From Aquisphaera insulae (lineage in GTDB: Bacteria > Planctomycetota > Planctomycetia > Isosphaerales > Isosphaeraceae), in contig NZ_JAALJH010000040.1 in NCBI RefSeq assembly GCF_011064615.1, positions 16,698 through 80,697 of the forward strand: 64,000 nucleotides of DNA. Reading direction: 5' to 3'. The notes under the pieces were generated by a model. It saw only the letters and a list, made by a program, of their open reading frames with translations, did no database searches and was not told the origin of the DNA. Of the stretch, positions 9,373 through 17,139 are shown piece after piece. Position numbers and translations under genes: made by a program. How positions within the stretch are numbered: the first letter of the stretch is position 1; every line of letters begins with the position of its first letter.

Positions 9373-9406
9373 TCTTCTCCGTGCCTCTGTGCCTCTGTGG
9401 TTAGTT
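9373..9406 (-). repeat. Right inverted repeat of the GxxExxY cassette
   Basis: This is the inverted partner of 8760-8793. Its last base is the first base of the fabF stop codon region (9406-9408), so the cassette boundary touches the end of the fabF gene. Confidence 0.9.
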
Positions 9407-10647
9407 TAGTATTTCCCGATCAGCAGGCTGGCATTGTGCCCGCCGAAGCCGAAGCTGTTGGACATGATGTGCTCGACGCGGGCCTCGCGGGCGACGTTGG
9501 GGATGTAGTCGAGGTCGCAGCCCTCGCTCGGGCTCTCGAGGTTGATGGTCGGGGGCAGGACGCCGTTGCGGAGTGCCAGCACGGAGGCGACCAGCTCGAC
9601 GCCCCCGGAGGCGCCCAGCAGGTGGCCGAGCTGGCTCTTGGTGCTGGAGACCATCATCGAGCGGGCGTGGTCGCCGAAGACGCACTTCATGGCGATGGTC
9701 TCGGCGAGGTCGCCGAGCGGGGTGCTCGTGCCGTGGGCGTTGATGTAGCCGACGGCCTCGGGCGGGAGCCCGGCGTCGGCCAGGCACCGCTTCATGGCGC
9801 GGGCGGCGCCCCGGCCTTGCTCGTCGGGGGCGGTGATGTGCCAGCCGTCGGCCGACATCCCGTAGCCCTTCAGCTCGGCGAGGACCCTCGCGCCGCGGGC
9901 GCGGGCCACCTCCTCGGCCTCGAGGACCAGGATCCCCGCCCCTTCGCCCATGACGAAGCCGTCTCGATCCTTGTCGAACGGTCGGCTCGCGCGCTGGGGG
10001 TCGTCGTTGCGGGTGGAGAGCGCCCGCATCGCGGCGAACCCGCCCAGGCCCATGTGGGTGATCGCGGCCTCGCTGCCGCCGGTGATCATCACGTCGGCGT
10101 GCCCGGCCTGGATCAGCTTGTAGGCGTCGCCGATGGCGTTGGCCGCCGAGGCGCACGCCGTGGCCACGGCGGAGCACGGCCCCTGCAGGCCCCAGCGGAT
10201 CGAGACCTGGCCGCTGCCGGCGTTCACCATCAGCTTGGGGATGGTGAACGGGCTGATCCGCGACGGGCCCTTGTGCACCAGGGTCGAATGCTGGGCCTCG
10301 AACTCGCTCAGGCCGCCGATGCCCGAGCCGATGAACACGCCGCACATGTCGGCCGGCAGCTTCGCGAAGTCGATGCCCGCGTCGGCCACGGCGGCCTCGG
10401 CGGCGACCAGCGCGAACTGCGCGAATCGGTCGAGGTGCCTCGCCTCCTTGACCCCGAAGATCGCCGGGGCATCCCAGTCGTGGACCTGGCCGCCGAAGTG
10501 CACCTTGAACTCGGTCGTGTCGAAGAGGGTCAGGGGCCCGACTCCGCTCCGGCCGGCGCAGATCGCCTCCCAGAACGTGTCCAGGGTCTGACCCAGCGCC
10601 GTGACCACTCCCAGGCCCGTGATGACGACGCGGCGCGAATGTCCCAT
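9406..10647 (-). CDS. fabF: 3-oxoacyl-ACP synthase II
   Basis: This 413-residue enzyme condenses malonyl-ACP with growing acyl-ACP chains in fatty acid elongation. The catalytic Cys is in TACASA (C165), and the two histidines are in NAHGTSTPLGD (H305) and KSQLGHLLGA (H342, with K337). The glycine-rich C-terminal motif NSFGFGGHNASL is complete. I start at the ATG at 10647 (MGHSRRVVITGLG), which aligns with the usual N terminus; an upstream ATG at 10686 would add 13 untypical residues. It is the third gene of fabG-acpP-fabF on the minus strand. Confidence 0.96.
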   Translation of the reverse strand: MGHSRRVVITGLGVVTALGQTLDTFWEAICAGRSGVGPLTLFDTTEFKVHFGGQVHDWDAPAIFGVKEARHLDRFAQFALVAAEAAVADAGIDFAKLPADMCGVFIGSGIGGLSEFEAQHSTLVHKGPSRISPFTIPKLMVNAGSGQVSIRWGLQGPCSAVATACASAANAIGDAYKLIQAGHADVMITGGSEAAITHMGLGGFAAMRALSTRNDDPQRASRPFDKDRDGFVMGEGAGILVLEAEEVARARGARVLAELKGYGMSADGWHITAPDEQGRGAARAMKRCLADAGLPPEAVGYINAHGTSTPLGDLAETIAMKCVFGDHARSMMVSSTKSQLGHLLGASGGVELVASVLALRNGVLPPTINLESPSEGCDLDYIPNVAREARVEHIMSNSFGFGGHNASLLIGKY

Positions 10648-10874
10648 GGTCGTACTCGTCTCGTCCTTCCCTTCGCGGGATTGCATGCCGCGGCGGCCCG
10701 ACGTCGTCCCGATTCGCCCTCGCTCCGACTCGGATCGGCTCGGATCGGATCGGCCTGGCTCGCGACGCCATCGACCCGACCCGGCCCGGGCCGACTCGGC
10801 CCAGTTCCGTCCCGTTCGGCGTCGCCCGCGGGCCCTGCCGTCATCCGGCCTCGGCAGCCCGGCACGCGCGGCGG

Positions 10875-11114
10875 TTACTTGGCGTTGCCGTGCTGCTCGA
10901 TGTAGTCGATCGCCTGGCCGACGGTCTGGATCTTCTCCGCCTCGTCGTCGGGGATGGTGATGTCGAACTCTTCCTCGAATTCCATCACGAGCTCGACGGT
11001 GTCGAGCGAATCGGCGCCCAGGTCATTGACGAACGAGGTCTCCCGGCTCACCTGATCCTTGGAGACGCCCATCTGCTCGCTGACGATTTCGATCACGCGA
11101 TCTTCCACGGCCAC
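10875..11114 (-). CDS. acpP: Acyl carrier protein
   Basis: This 79-residue acidic protein has the phosphopantetheine attachment motif GADSLDTVE with Ser36. It carries acyl intermediates as thioesters in fatty acid synthesis. Length and composition are normal for AcpP. It lies between fabG and fabF, the common bacterial arrangement, although the gap to fabG (11115-11639) is unusually long. Confidence 0.97.
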   Translation of the reverse strand: MAVEDRVIEIVSEQMGVSKDQVSRETSFVNDLGADSLDTVELVMEFEEEFDITIPDDEAEKIQTVGQAIDYIEQHGNAK

Positions 11115-11639
11115 GGCCCAACCTCCTCATCTTCGCGAACGGTCGATCGATCAATCGATCATGGCCAGGCGCCGCCCCGGGTTGACTGCCGTTCGGGGGC
11201 CTGGGGGTGTCGAATGAAAGTTCTTCGGGGATGGAATAATTCTCGCAACGACGGTCCCTGATCGCGGACCGTTGACGTAATGGACTCGATGCCCTGCGCC
11301 CCGGGGGACATCCTTGTGAGGAGCCCCGAGCCCTTGGCCCGAGAGTCTCTTCTCCTGGCTTGGCTGGATCCTTATCGAACCGAAGCGGACGACCCGGGGC
11401 GGCCCGGAGGCCATTGGGTCGTTGAACTCCTTATTCGAGGGAATGTGTCAAGTTAGCATGGCGAGGTCGGAATGTCCATCCGGGCGTCCTCGTCAACCTG
11501 GGAGGTCCCAGGAAGCCCCGACGGCCGTCCCGTGAAGGTTCGCGGCCCTCGATCCGACCGGACGCGAATCGTCCCCGCCTCCCCTCGGCCCCGCCCGACT
11601 TTTCTCGGACCGGACCGGGCCGAACCGGGCCCGACCCGA
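11115..11639. other. Long acpP-fabG spacer with a hairpin and a minus-strand TTGACA box
   Basis: This 525-base stretch has no convincing gene. A minus-strand frame (11151-11414, 87 codons) has an AAGGAG before its ATG but no recognisable family and a low-complexity composition, so I do not call it. A TTGACA hexamer on the minus strand (11451-11446) could be a -35 box for a separate acpP transcript, but I see no good -10 at the right distance. An inverted repeat ACGGTCC-N8-GGACCGT lies at 11251-11272. The part next to fabG (about 11540-11640) is repetitive CGGACCGG-type sequence. Confidence 0.4.
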
Positions 11640-12422
11640 CTAGACGGTCATGCCGCCGTCGACGGCGATGACCTGACCGGTGATGTAGCTGGCGGCGGGG
11701 CTGGCCAGGTAGCAGACCAGGTCGGCGATATCCTCGGGCGTCCCGAACCGCTTGAGGGGGATCCGGTCCTTCACCTCGGCCTTGACCTTGTCCGGCAGGA
11801 CGTTGGTCATGTCGGTGGTGATGAAGCCGGGCGCGATCACGTTGACCGTGATCCCCCGCGAGGCGATCTCCTTGGCCACCGTCTTGCTGAAGCCGATGAC
11901 CCCCGCCTTGCTGGCGGAGTAGTTCGCCTGCCCGGGGTTGCCCACCAGGCCCGAGACGCTGCTGATGTTGACGATCCGGCCGTACCGCGCCCGCATCATG
12001 ACGGCGCCCACGGCCCGGCAGAACAGGAAGGTCCCCTTGAGGTTGGTGTCGATCACCTCGTCCCAGGCCGAGTCCTCCATCCGGAGGAACAGCCCGTCGC
12101 GGGTCACGCCCGCATTATTGACCAGGACGGAGATCTTCTGATATTTCGCCTCGATGTCCTCGACGACCTTCTTGACGTCGTCCGGATCCGCCACGCTGGC
12201 CGCATAAGGGACGAACGTGCCGCCCTGCTCCTTGATCGCATCCGCCGTCCCCTGAAGGGCTTCCAGCGACCGGGCCACCCCGGCGACGGTGGCCCCGCAG
12301 GCCGCCAGCCGGACCGCAATCCCCCGGCCGATCCCCCGCGAAGCCCCGGTGACGAGCGCAACCTGCCCCGTCAAGTCCACCGCATAGTTCGCCCGCGCGG
12401 GGGCGGCTGCACCCTCGGCCAT
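11640..12422 (-). CDS. fabG: 3-oxoacyl-ACP reductase
   Basis: This is a 260-residue short-chain dehydrogenase that reduces 3-oxoacyl-ACP with NADPH in fatty acid elongation. It has the cofactor motif TGASRGIG (25-32), NNAG (102-105) and the active site Ser154/Ser155, Tyr168 and Lys172 in YSASK. I start at the ATG at 12422, preceded by AGGACGAGG; the frame extends further upstream without a plausible start. It has a short extra N-terminal tail (MAEGAAAPARANYAVDL). It is the first gene of the fabG-acpP-fabF set. Confidence 0.94.
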   Translation of the reverse strand: MAEGAAAPARANYAVDLTGQVALVTGASRGIGRGIAVRLAACGATVAGVARSLEALQGTADAIKEQGGTFVPYAASVADPDDVKKVVEDIEAKYQKISVLVNNAGVTRDGLFLRMEDSAWDEVIDTNLKGTFLFCRAVGAVMMRARYGRIVNISSVSGLVGNPGQANYSASKAGVIGFSKTVAKEIASRGITVNVIAPGFITTDMTNVLPDKVKAEVKDRIPLKRFGTPEDIADLVCYLASPAASYITGQVIAVDGGMTV

Positions 12423-12681
12423 GTTCGCCTCGTCCTGCTTCGGTATAAGGAGACCCGCCCTGATCCGGCCACGGTCGGGCCGGAGATCCCGAAGGAGCTC
12501 GATGCCATCCCTGGACCCGTCGGCGGGAAATTGGGGTCGTTTATAGTCGTGCCCGCCCAGGGTCAGCAACCCCAGATAAGTCGTCCGCGGAGAGGATTGC
12601 CGGCCCCCGTCCCGCGCGCTGCGTCGGCCGCGCCCCCGCCCGGCTCACGTCCACCGCGTCCGCCGAGGTCCCGTCGATGGC

Positions 12682-12706
12682 TTCGCTCGTCGCTTCGACG
12701 ACCGAA
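12682..12706. repeat. REP-like hairpin, copy A
   Basis: The arms TTCGCTCGTC and GACGACCGAA pair over ten positions with one mismatch around a five-base loop (GCTTC). The same arms recur at 13168-13192 with a different loop. Confidence 0.7.
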
Positions 12707-12828
12707 CCCATCGTGCCTCTACTGGTTACCCTGTAACAACTTATGCGAGGAATGAGGGCTCTTCGCGGGGGATTGTCGCAATACGCAATGGCGGACGTTG
12801 ACAGCCTTTGCTCCGACGCAGACCCTCC

Positions 12829-12927
12829 GGGTGGCCGTGGTGGAACACAACGGGACCGCCTCGGCCCTGGTGAAGAGCCAGTCCACCCACTCGGCCTGCC
12901 CCCCGTGGTGTTCCACCACGGCCACCC
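12829..12927. repeat. Perfect 20-bp inverted repeat with 59-base spacer
   Basis: The left arm gggtggccgtggtggaacac (12829-12848) and the right arm (12908-12927) are exact reverse complements. The GGGTGGCCGTGG part of the arm recurs in inverted form at 13461-13472, which suggests a family of interspersed elements. Confidence 0.85.
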
Positions 12928-13167
12928 AGTGCCACCTGTCGATCTCTCCGCGTCCTAAACCTCCGCCGTTTGCGACGATCCCCTTCGCGGCCCGGTCGCG
13001 GCCCTCATTTCCCGGCTCCGTCACCTCGCCGGCCTGGCCGAGCTCCTGCCGCCGTGAGCCAGCCCCGATCGAGCCGAGGACGCCCCGTCGGAACTCCTCG
13101 TCTCTCGGCCTCGCCCGTGAGGATCACCCGGGCGCCTCCCGGACGGCGGCCGGCCGACGTCATTGGG

Positions 13168-13192
13168 TTCGCTCGTCGTCTTGACGACCGAA
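13168..13192. repeat. REP-like hairpin, copy B
   Basis: Both arms are identical to copy A (12682-12706), while the loop differs (GTCTT). Conserved stems with variable loops are what one expects of selected or mobile hairpin elements. Confidence 0.7.
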
Positions 13193-13350
13193 GCCAACAG
13201 GACGCTATGTCCTGTCAAGGAATGACTTGCGGCAAGAAGACGTCCCCCGTCGCATGCCCGGACCCTGTGATCTCTCGGCCGTTGATAGCCGTCCCCGGTC
13301 GCTCCCAACGAGACTTCTCGACGACCCCCTCAGGGATGGTCGAGTTGCAT

Positions 13351-13472
13351 GGGTGGTTGCGGCGGAGCCGAAGGCGACGCCACAAGATCGCGCGGGCCGG
13401 ACCTCGAGCAGGCGTCTCGTGCGTGAGCCATTGCGATCCCATGGCGGCGCTTCGCTTCCGCCACGGCCACCC
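13351..13472. repeat. Imperfect inverted repeat of the GGGTGG family
   Basis: The arms at 13351-13382 and 13441-13472 share GGGTGG, then GGCGGA and CGAA blocks, when one is reverse-complemented, with roughly three quarters identity and a small gap. The right arm begins with the same GGGTGGCCGTGG as the repeat at 12829. Confidence 0.5.
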
Positions 13473-14190
13473 GGGAGGGGATGAGCGTCACCTCCTCCTG
13501 TCGGGTTGAACGAGAAGCCTCCTCCCGACCCGTCCCCCTCTTCCGGAGGGGGTTCCCTCCCCGCCCCGGCTTTTTCCCGTCCCGTCACCGAATTGCCAAG
13601 GAGCCGTCGCCGGCGGCCGTGGCGCGCACGGCCTCCTCTCTCAATACAATCCCGAATTTCTCCTGGTCAGTTTCACGATTCTCGAAAAAACTCTCCGGTG
13701 CGTTCGCCCGACTTGTCTCTCCGCGACGGCATACTCCCAGATTCGAGGGTGGACAGACCGCTGAGGAGCCCGCATCCCAGGGCGTGACCGTGCCGGATCA
13801 CGCCCGGGCAAGTCCCACTTTCTCAGACCCGGGGGCCCCTGAGTGGGTTATTCGGTAAGACCATCGGCCGCTCGAATTCATGGTTGACGGCGAGATCGGG
13901 GCGGCCGACAATCTCCTCGTCGGCAGCGATCTAACGGGTGAGTGCCGTATCCAATCGGCTGGTAACTTTCCATCGACCCTACCCGGACAGGGCGCGGTTC
14001 CGCCGAGCTTTGACCTGCCAACGAGATCTCCACTCCAGAGGGACCAGGTGCCACGGCGCCTGGTCTCCTGGCGCTGGGGCGATGTACGTCACCGCTTCCG
14101 AGCGCGAGATCGCTGCCTGCGATGAGGCAGAGTCCTCGAGACAAGAGCCTCGGTGGCCAGGCAGGAAGGAGCCAGTTTGTCCCCCCCGCC

Positions 14191-14669
14191 CTATCGCTCC
14201 CCTTCGGGCAGCGGGTCGAACTCCACGGGGATCGGCGTCAGGGGCTGATCGGGGACGCCGACGAGGAGGAACGCGAAGGCGACCCCCTTGCGGCTCCAGG
14301 CGGCGAGCTCCTCGTGGTGCGGATCGCGAAAGGCCCGGGAGTCCCCGCTCTGGCAGAGGACGCCGGCCGTTCGGATCAGAAAGGTTCGAGATCGTCCTGC
14401 AACCTGGTCTTGAGATACCGCGGGATCGCCAGCAGGAGCGGCTCCGAGAGGTACGCCTCGGGTTCTTCCAGGTAGACCCGGCGCAGCTCGTTGCCGGAGA
14501 AGGACCAGACAAGTTCGCACCGTGCCGTGAACATCACGTAGATCGAGGGAGCCTGCCGGGTCGCCTCCAGGGACCATTGCGGCCTCCCGTGATCGTACCA
14601 GTCCCGGATCACCAGCTCGTCCTCCGAGCCGAAATCCCGCGGTGGCGGACCCGGACGCGATTCCTCCAT
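14191..14669 (-). pseudogene. Hypothetical protein split by a frameshift at the end of the restriction operon
   Basis: The gene begins at an ATG (14669) with an AGGAG site, ten bases after the upstream gene ends. It reads 97 residues to a TGA at 14376 (ending ...LQDDLEPF). From exactly this point a frame shifted by one base continues without interruption (FLIRTAGVLCQ...) to a stop at 14191, giving a combined protein of about 160 residues. The junction is CCTTTCTGA. This could be an inactivating one-base change, a sequencing error, or programmed slippage. I recognise no family. The N-terminal half has a WYDHGRPQW segment and a beta-rich middle. Confidence 0.55.
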
Positions 14670-14679
14670 CGTGGAACTC

Positions 14680-15507
14680 CTATGGTTGAGACCGGCGGGC
14701 CTGATCGATCTTCCGATGAACCAGCGAGATCGTCGTCAGGATGTCGAGCGCGTCTTGCTCGGTCATGTCCCATTCGACCTTGGGGTCATGGGCGAGAGGG
14801 TTGCGGATCGTGCCGTAGAGCCCTTTCAGGAGGTTCATGAAGCCCCGCTGCTCGCCCCGCTGCGTGTCGGTCTGGAGCGGGTTGAGGGCCAGGAGCGGGG
14901 GGCCAGGGTTCTGGCCGAAGGCCGCGTGGATCAGATCGACCCCATCGTTCGAGAGGCCCGACAGGGTACGGATCTTGGCGGTGATGCTCTTCATGGCCTC
15001 GAAGACGGCGTGGAAATAGTTCTGCTGGATGATCTCGACGGTACAGAATCGCAGAACGTCACGGTGCACGTCCCGTTGGACCAGGGCGGCGTGGAGGCGA
15101 TTGGCGCGTTCGAGGGCCTCATCGACGGTCTTGGCAGCGTCGGCCTTGCGGAACTGGCCGTCCTCGCCCAGCGTCATGCCTCGCAGGGCCAAGAGTGTGT
15201 TCAGCCGGTTTCGTCGGGCGTGGAAGCTCGCCGGGTTCTCAAGGTAGCGGGCAGGAGCCATCGCCCGTTTCACGAACACGAGGACGTGGTTGCCCATCTG
15301 GTGTTTGTTCTGAAATTCGATGAAGGCGTTGAACAGCCGCTTCCACTTCGTCATGTCTGGCGACGTGTCCGGGATGCGACAATCCCGAAGGAGATTCGCG
15401 ATCTCCGAGCCGGTCAGACCGTTCTCCGTGTCACCGAGGATGCGACAGATCGCCTCCATGTGCTGGGCATCGAAGAGGGGCACCTGGTTCCGGGACATCA
15501 TCGTCAT
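14680..15507 (-). CDS. TIGR02391-type (Hypoth_Ymh) protein with HEPN-like motif
   Basis: This 275-residue protein has the C-terminal domain seen in TIGR02391/Hypoth_Ymh proteins, which are often found in restriction-modification and phage-defence loci. The domain (about residues 145-270) contains FHAVFEAMKSI, then GLYGTIRNPLAHDPK, in which R235-NPLA-H240 fits the R-x4-H motif of HEPN ribonucleases. The N-terminal half is helical with no family that I recognise. Its start overlaps the upstream nucleotidase stop by ATGA (15504-15507), so the two are translationally coupled. RNase activity is inferred from the motif only. Confidence 0.75.
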   Translation of the reverse strand: MTMMSRNQVPLFDAQHMEAICRILGDTENGLTGSEIANLLRDCRIPDTSPDMTKWKRLFNAFIEFQNKHQMGNHVLVFVKRAMAPARYLENPASFHARRNRLNTLLALRGMTLGEDGQFRKADAAKTVDEALERANRLHAALVQRDVHRDVLRFCTVEIIQQNYFHAVFEAMKSITAKIRTLSGLSNDGVDLIHAAFGQNPGPPLLALNPLQTDTQRGEQRGFMNLLKGLYGTIRNPLAHDPKVEWDMTEQDALDILTTISLVHRKIDQARRSQP

Positions 15508-16517
15508 GTGATCACTATCTCCTTCAGGGAGTCCGTCGTGCTGATGACCGAGATAGGCACCTTCCCGGTCGAAACGACTTGCGCAGCGTCCTTGCAGTGA
15601 GACTCCTGGTCGTCGAAGTAAATGTGCGGCTGAAAGGCGGCCAGAATTCCGGCCTTTGAGACCCCTCCCATGAAGAACGCCTCGTCCACATTGATGTCCC
15701 AGGCGCGGAAGGTGTTCAGAACGCGGAGGTGAGCCGGAAGGCTGCGAGCGGTGACGAGCGCGGTGCGGATCGGGGGCTTATCGAAGTTCGGGTCCTTCTG
15801 GAGCACGGCGAGCGTGCGAAGGAACTTGGCGAAGGGACCGTCCGAGAGGGGGCGGCTGGCATGCTGAACCTCGTGGGCGAGGAACGTCTCCAGCTTGTTC
15901 TCCCCATCGGCGCGATCGTAGACATCCTGGGCCTCGCCGCCGAAGAGGACGTTATCACCGTCGAATGCGATGCGGAGTTCCTCGCAGGGATCGACGGGCG
16001 AAGGCGTAAACGCCTCGGTCGTGGTCAAGAGAGGCTCCCGCTGGGCCTCGACGGGCTGCGTAGTGACTGAGGGGATGGCCTGGTAGATGACGGCGGCGGC
16101 GATGCCGCCTCGGATCGCCTCCTCTACGTCGCTCTCGTAGGCCGAGAGGTAGAGATCGACGCAGAAGGACTTGAGGTAGCGGGCGACCGGCGTGCCACTC
16201 GTCAGGATGGCGCGCTGGATGTCGAGCCTGTGGTGCTCGATGGACTTGAACAGCCGGATCGAGGTCGCCGGACTGTTGCGAGAGGCGACCACGACCTCGG
16301 CCTTGCGATTTCCCCTCGCCTGGGCGTTCAGTCCCTGGATCGCCTGGATGAGTCGAAATCCGATCCCGGGGGCCAGTATCTTCTCCTCGTTGGCCTGCTG
16401 GTAGGCGGCGTAGGCGTCCTCTCCCTCCTCCTCGAAGACGCGATTCGCCGCTTCGAGGTCGAATAGTGCCCGAGAGGAAATGCCGATCACCAGGCTTTTC
16501 GAGAGATCGACGGGCAT
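15504..16517 (-). CDS. 5'-nucleotidase family protein (cytosolic cN-I-like)
   Basis: This 337-residue protein (from the ATG at 16517) matches cytosolic 5'-nucleotidase I (PF06189): an N-terminal LVIGISSRALFDLEAANRVFEEEG block, a VVVASRNSPATSIRLFKSIE block and the HAD-type phosphate site FDGDNVLFGGE. Such enzymes dephosphorylate nucleoside monophosphates. Finding one inside a type I restriction operon is unusual. Possible roles are recycling of nucleotides from cut DNA or depletion of nucleotides as an effector, and neither can be decided from sequence. It follows the 201-residue gene by 16 bases and overlaps the next gene by four. Confidence 0.85.
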   Translation of the reverse strand: MPVDLSKSLVIGISSRALFDLEAANRVFEEEGEDAYAAYQQANEEKILAPGIGFRLIQAIQGLNAQARGNRKAEVVVASRNSPATSIRLFKSIEHHRLDIQRAILTSGTPVARYLKSFCVDLYLSAYESDVEEAIRGGIAAAVIYQAIPSVTTQPVEAQREPLLTTTEAFTPSPVDPCEELRIAFDGDNVLFGGEAQDVYDRADGENKLETFLAHEVQHASRPLSDGPFAKFLRTLAVLQKDPNFDKPPIRTALVTARSLPAHLRVLNTFRAWDINVDEAFFMGGVSKAGILAAFQPHIYFDDQESHCKDAAQVVSTGKVPISVISTTDSLKEIVIT

Positions 16518-16533
16518 GGGGGGCGAAGACTCT

Positions 16534-17139
16534 CTATATGCTGTTGTAGATCTGTGCGAAGGATGCCGCCTCACCTTCCAGGAGTGCTGTCAGTGCCGGA
16601 CTCGTTGGCAGTCCGGGAATCAGCTTGGCCTTACGGATGTCGAGTACGTCGAAGCTCGTGTCCTTGTTCTGCGGCCGTGGCAGGAAGTTGGTCATCAGAT
16701 GGGTCACCACATCCATCTGGACTTTCTTCAGATTCTCGGCCTTGAAGTAGAGCTTGATCACGTGGCGGACGCCATCATACTCAAGCCCAACCTCAGGATT
16801 GACGGAGATGGAGACTCCCGCATGCTGCCAGTCGCATCTCGGTGGTACGAACCAGGTGTAACTCTTCTTGCCGAGGAACTTCTTGTAGCCCGCAACGAGA
16901 TCCGGGTACGCCGTCTGCTTCTTCTTGTCGGTCAGGCCGCTAAGGAGAACATCCAGGGCGTCCTTCGGCTGACGACGTCGGTGCATCTCGACGATGCCCT
17001 TGCGGATGGCACGATAGAAGTCGGTCTGCGGGTCATAGCCGTCGATATGATGCTGCTTCACGTTCTTGACGACCGTCAGCTTGGGCGTGCCCGCCTTGCT
17101 CACGAAGTCAACGAAGTCCGTCAGAGTTATCTCGATCAT
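16534..17139 (-). CDS. Hypothetical protein in type I restriction operon
   Basis: This is a 201-residue protein starting at the ATG that overlaps the hsdS stop codon (TAATG); the frame extends upstream but only inside hsdS. I do not recognise a family. It is mixed alpha/beta with a basic segment (EMHRRRQPKD and GLTDKKKQ, about residues 51-75), a conserved-looking YTWFVPPRCDWQHAGVSIS stretch (about 93-111) and no membrane segments. Tight coupling to hsdS and the nucleotidase suggests it acts with this system. Confidence 0.8.
   Translation of the reverse strand: MIEITLTDFVDFVSKAGTPKLTVVKNVKQHHIDGYDPQTDFYRAIRKGIVEMHRRRQPKDALDVLLSGLTDKKKQTAYPDLVAGYKKFLGKKSYTWFVPPRCDWQHAGVSISVNPEVGLEYDGVRHVIKLYFKAENLKKVQMDVVTHLMTNFLPRPQNKDTSFDVLDIRKAKLIPGLPTSPALTALLEGEAASFAQIYNSI

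Larger units (their letters stand above)
8760..9406. mobile_element. GxxExxY cassette bounded by 34-nt inverted repeats
   Basis: The left end (8760-8793) and the reverse complement of the right end (9373-9406) match over 34 bases with one mismatch; the core reads ACCACAGAGGCACAGAGG. Inside each end is a strongly strand-biased tract: purines at about 8787-8876 and pyrimidines at about 9271-9380, which mirror each other. Between them is a single GxxExxY gene whose base composition is visibly less GC-rich than its surroundings. The cassette fills the whole space between the stop codon of the MMPL gene (8754) and the stop codon of fabF (9406-9408). No transposase is present, so any mobility would be supplied in trans. 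The mobile nature is inference. Confidence 0.6.
12423..14190. other. Gene-poor region rich in palindromic repeats
   Basis: About 1.77 kb without a supportable gene separates fabG from the restriction operon. It holds at least three families of inverted repeat: a 25-base hairpin present twice with identical arms and different loops (12682-12706 and 13168-13192), a 20-base perfect inverted repeat (12829-12848 with 12908-12927), and an imperfect GGGTGG-type inverted pair (13351-13382 with 13441-13472). A short GTTAC-CCT-GTAAC palindrome lies at 12725-12737 and CAGGAC-N5-GTCCTG at 13198-13214. The open frames here are short, repeat-derived and lack ribosome sites. The part 13480-14190 shows nothing recognisable. 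Confidence 0.6.

Noticed and set aside
11151..11414. An 87-codon minus-strand frame with AAGGAG before its ATG
   Set aside because: No family, low-complexity composition and no sign of conservation visible; kept only as a note in the spacer entry.
12719..13509. Several short frames in the gene-poor region
   Set aside because: They read through the inverted repeats (for example VAVVEH and its mirror STTAT) and lack ribosome sites.
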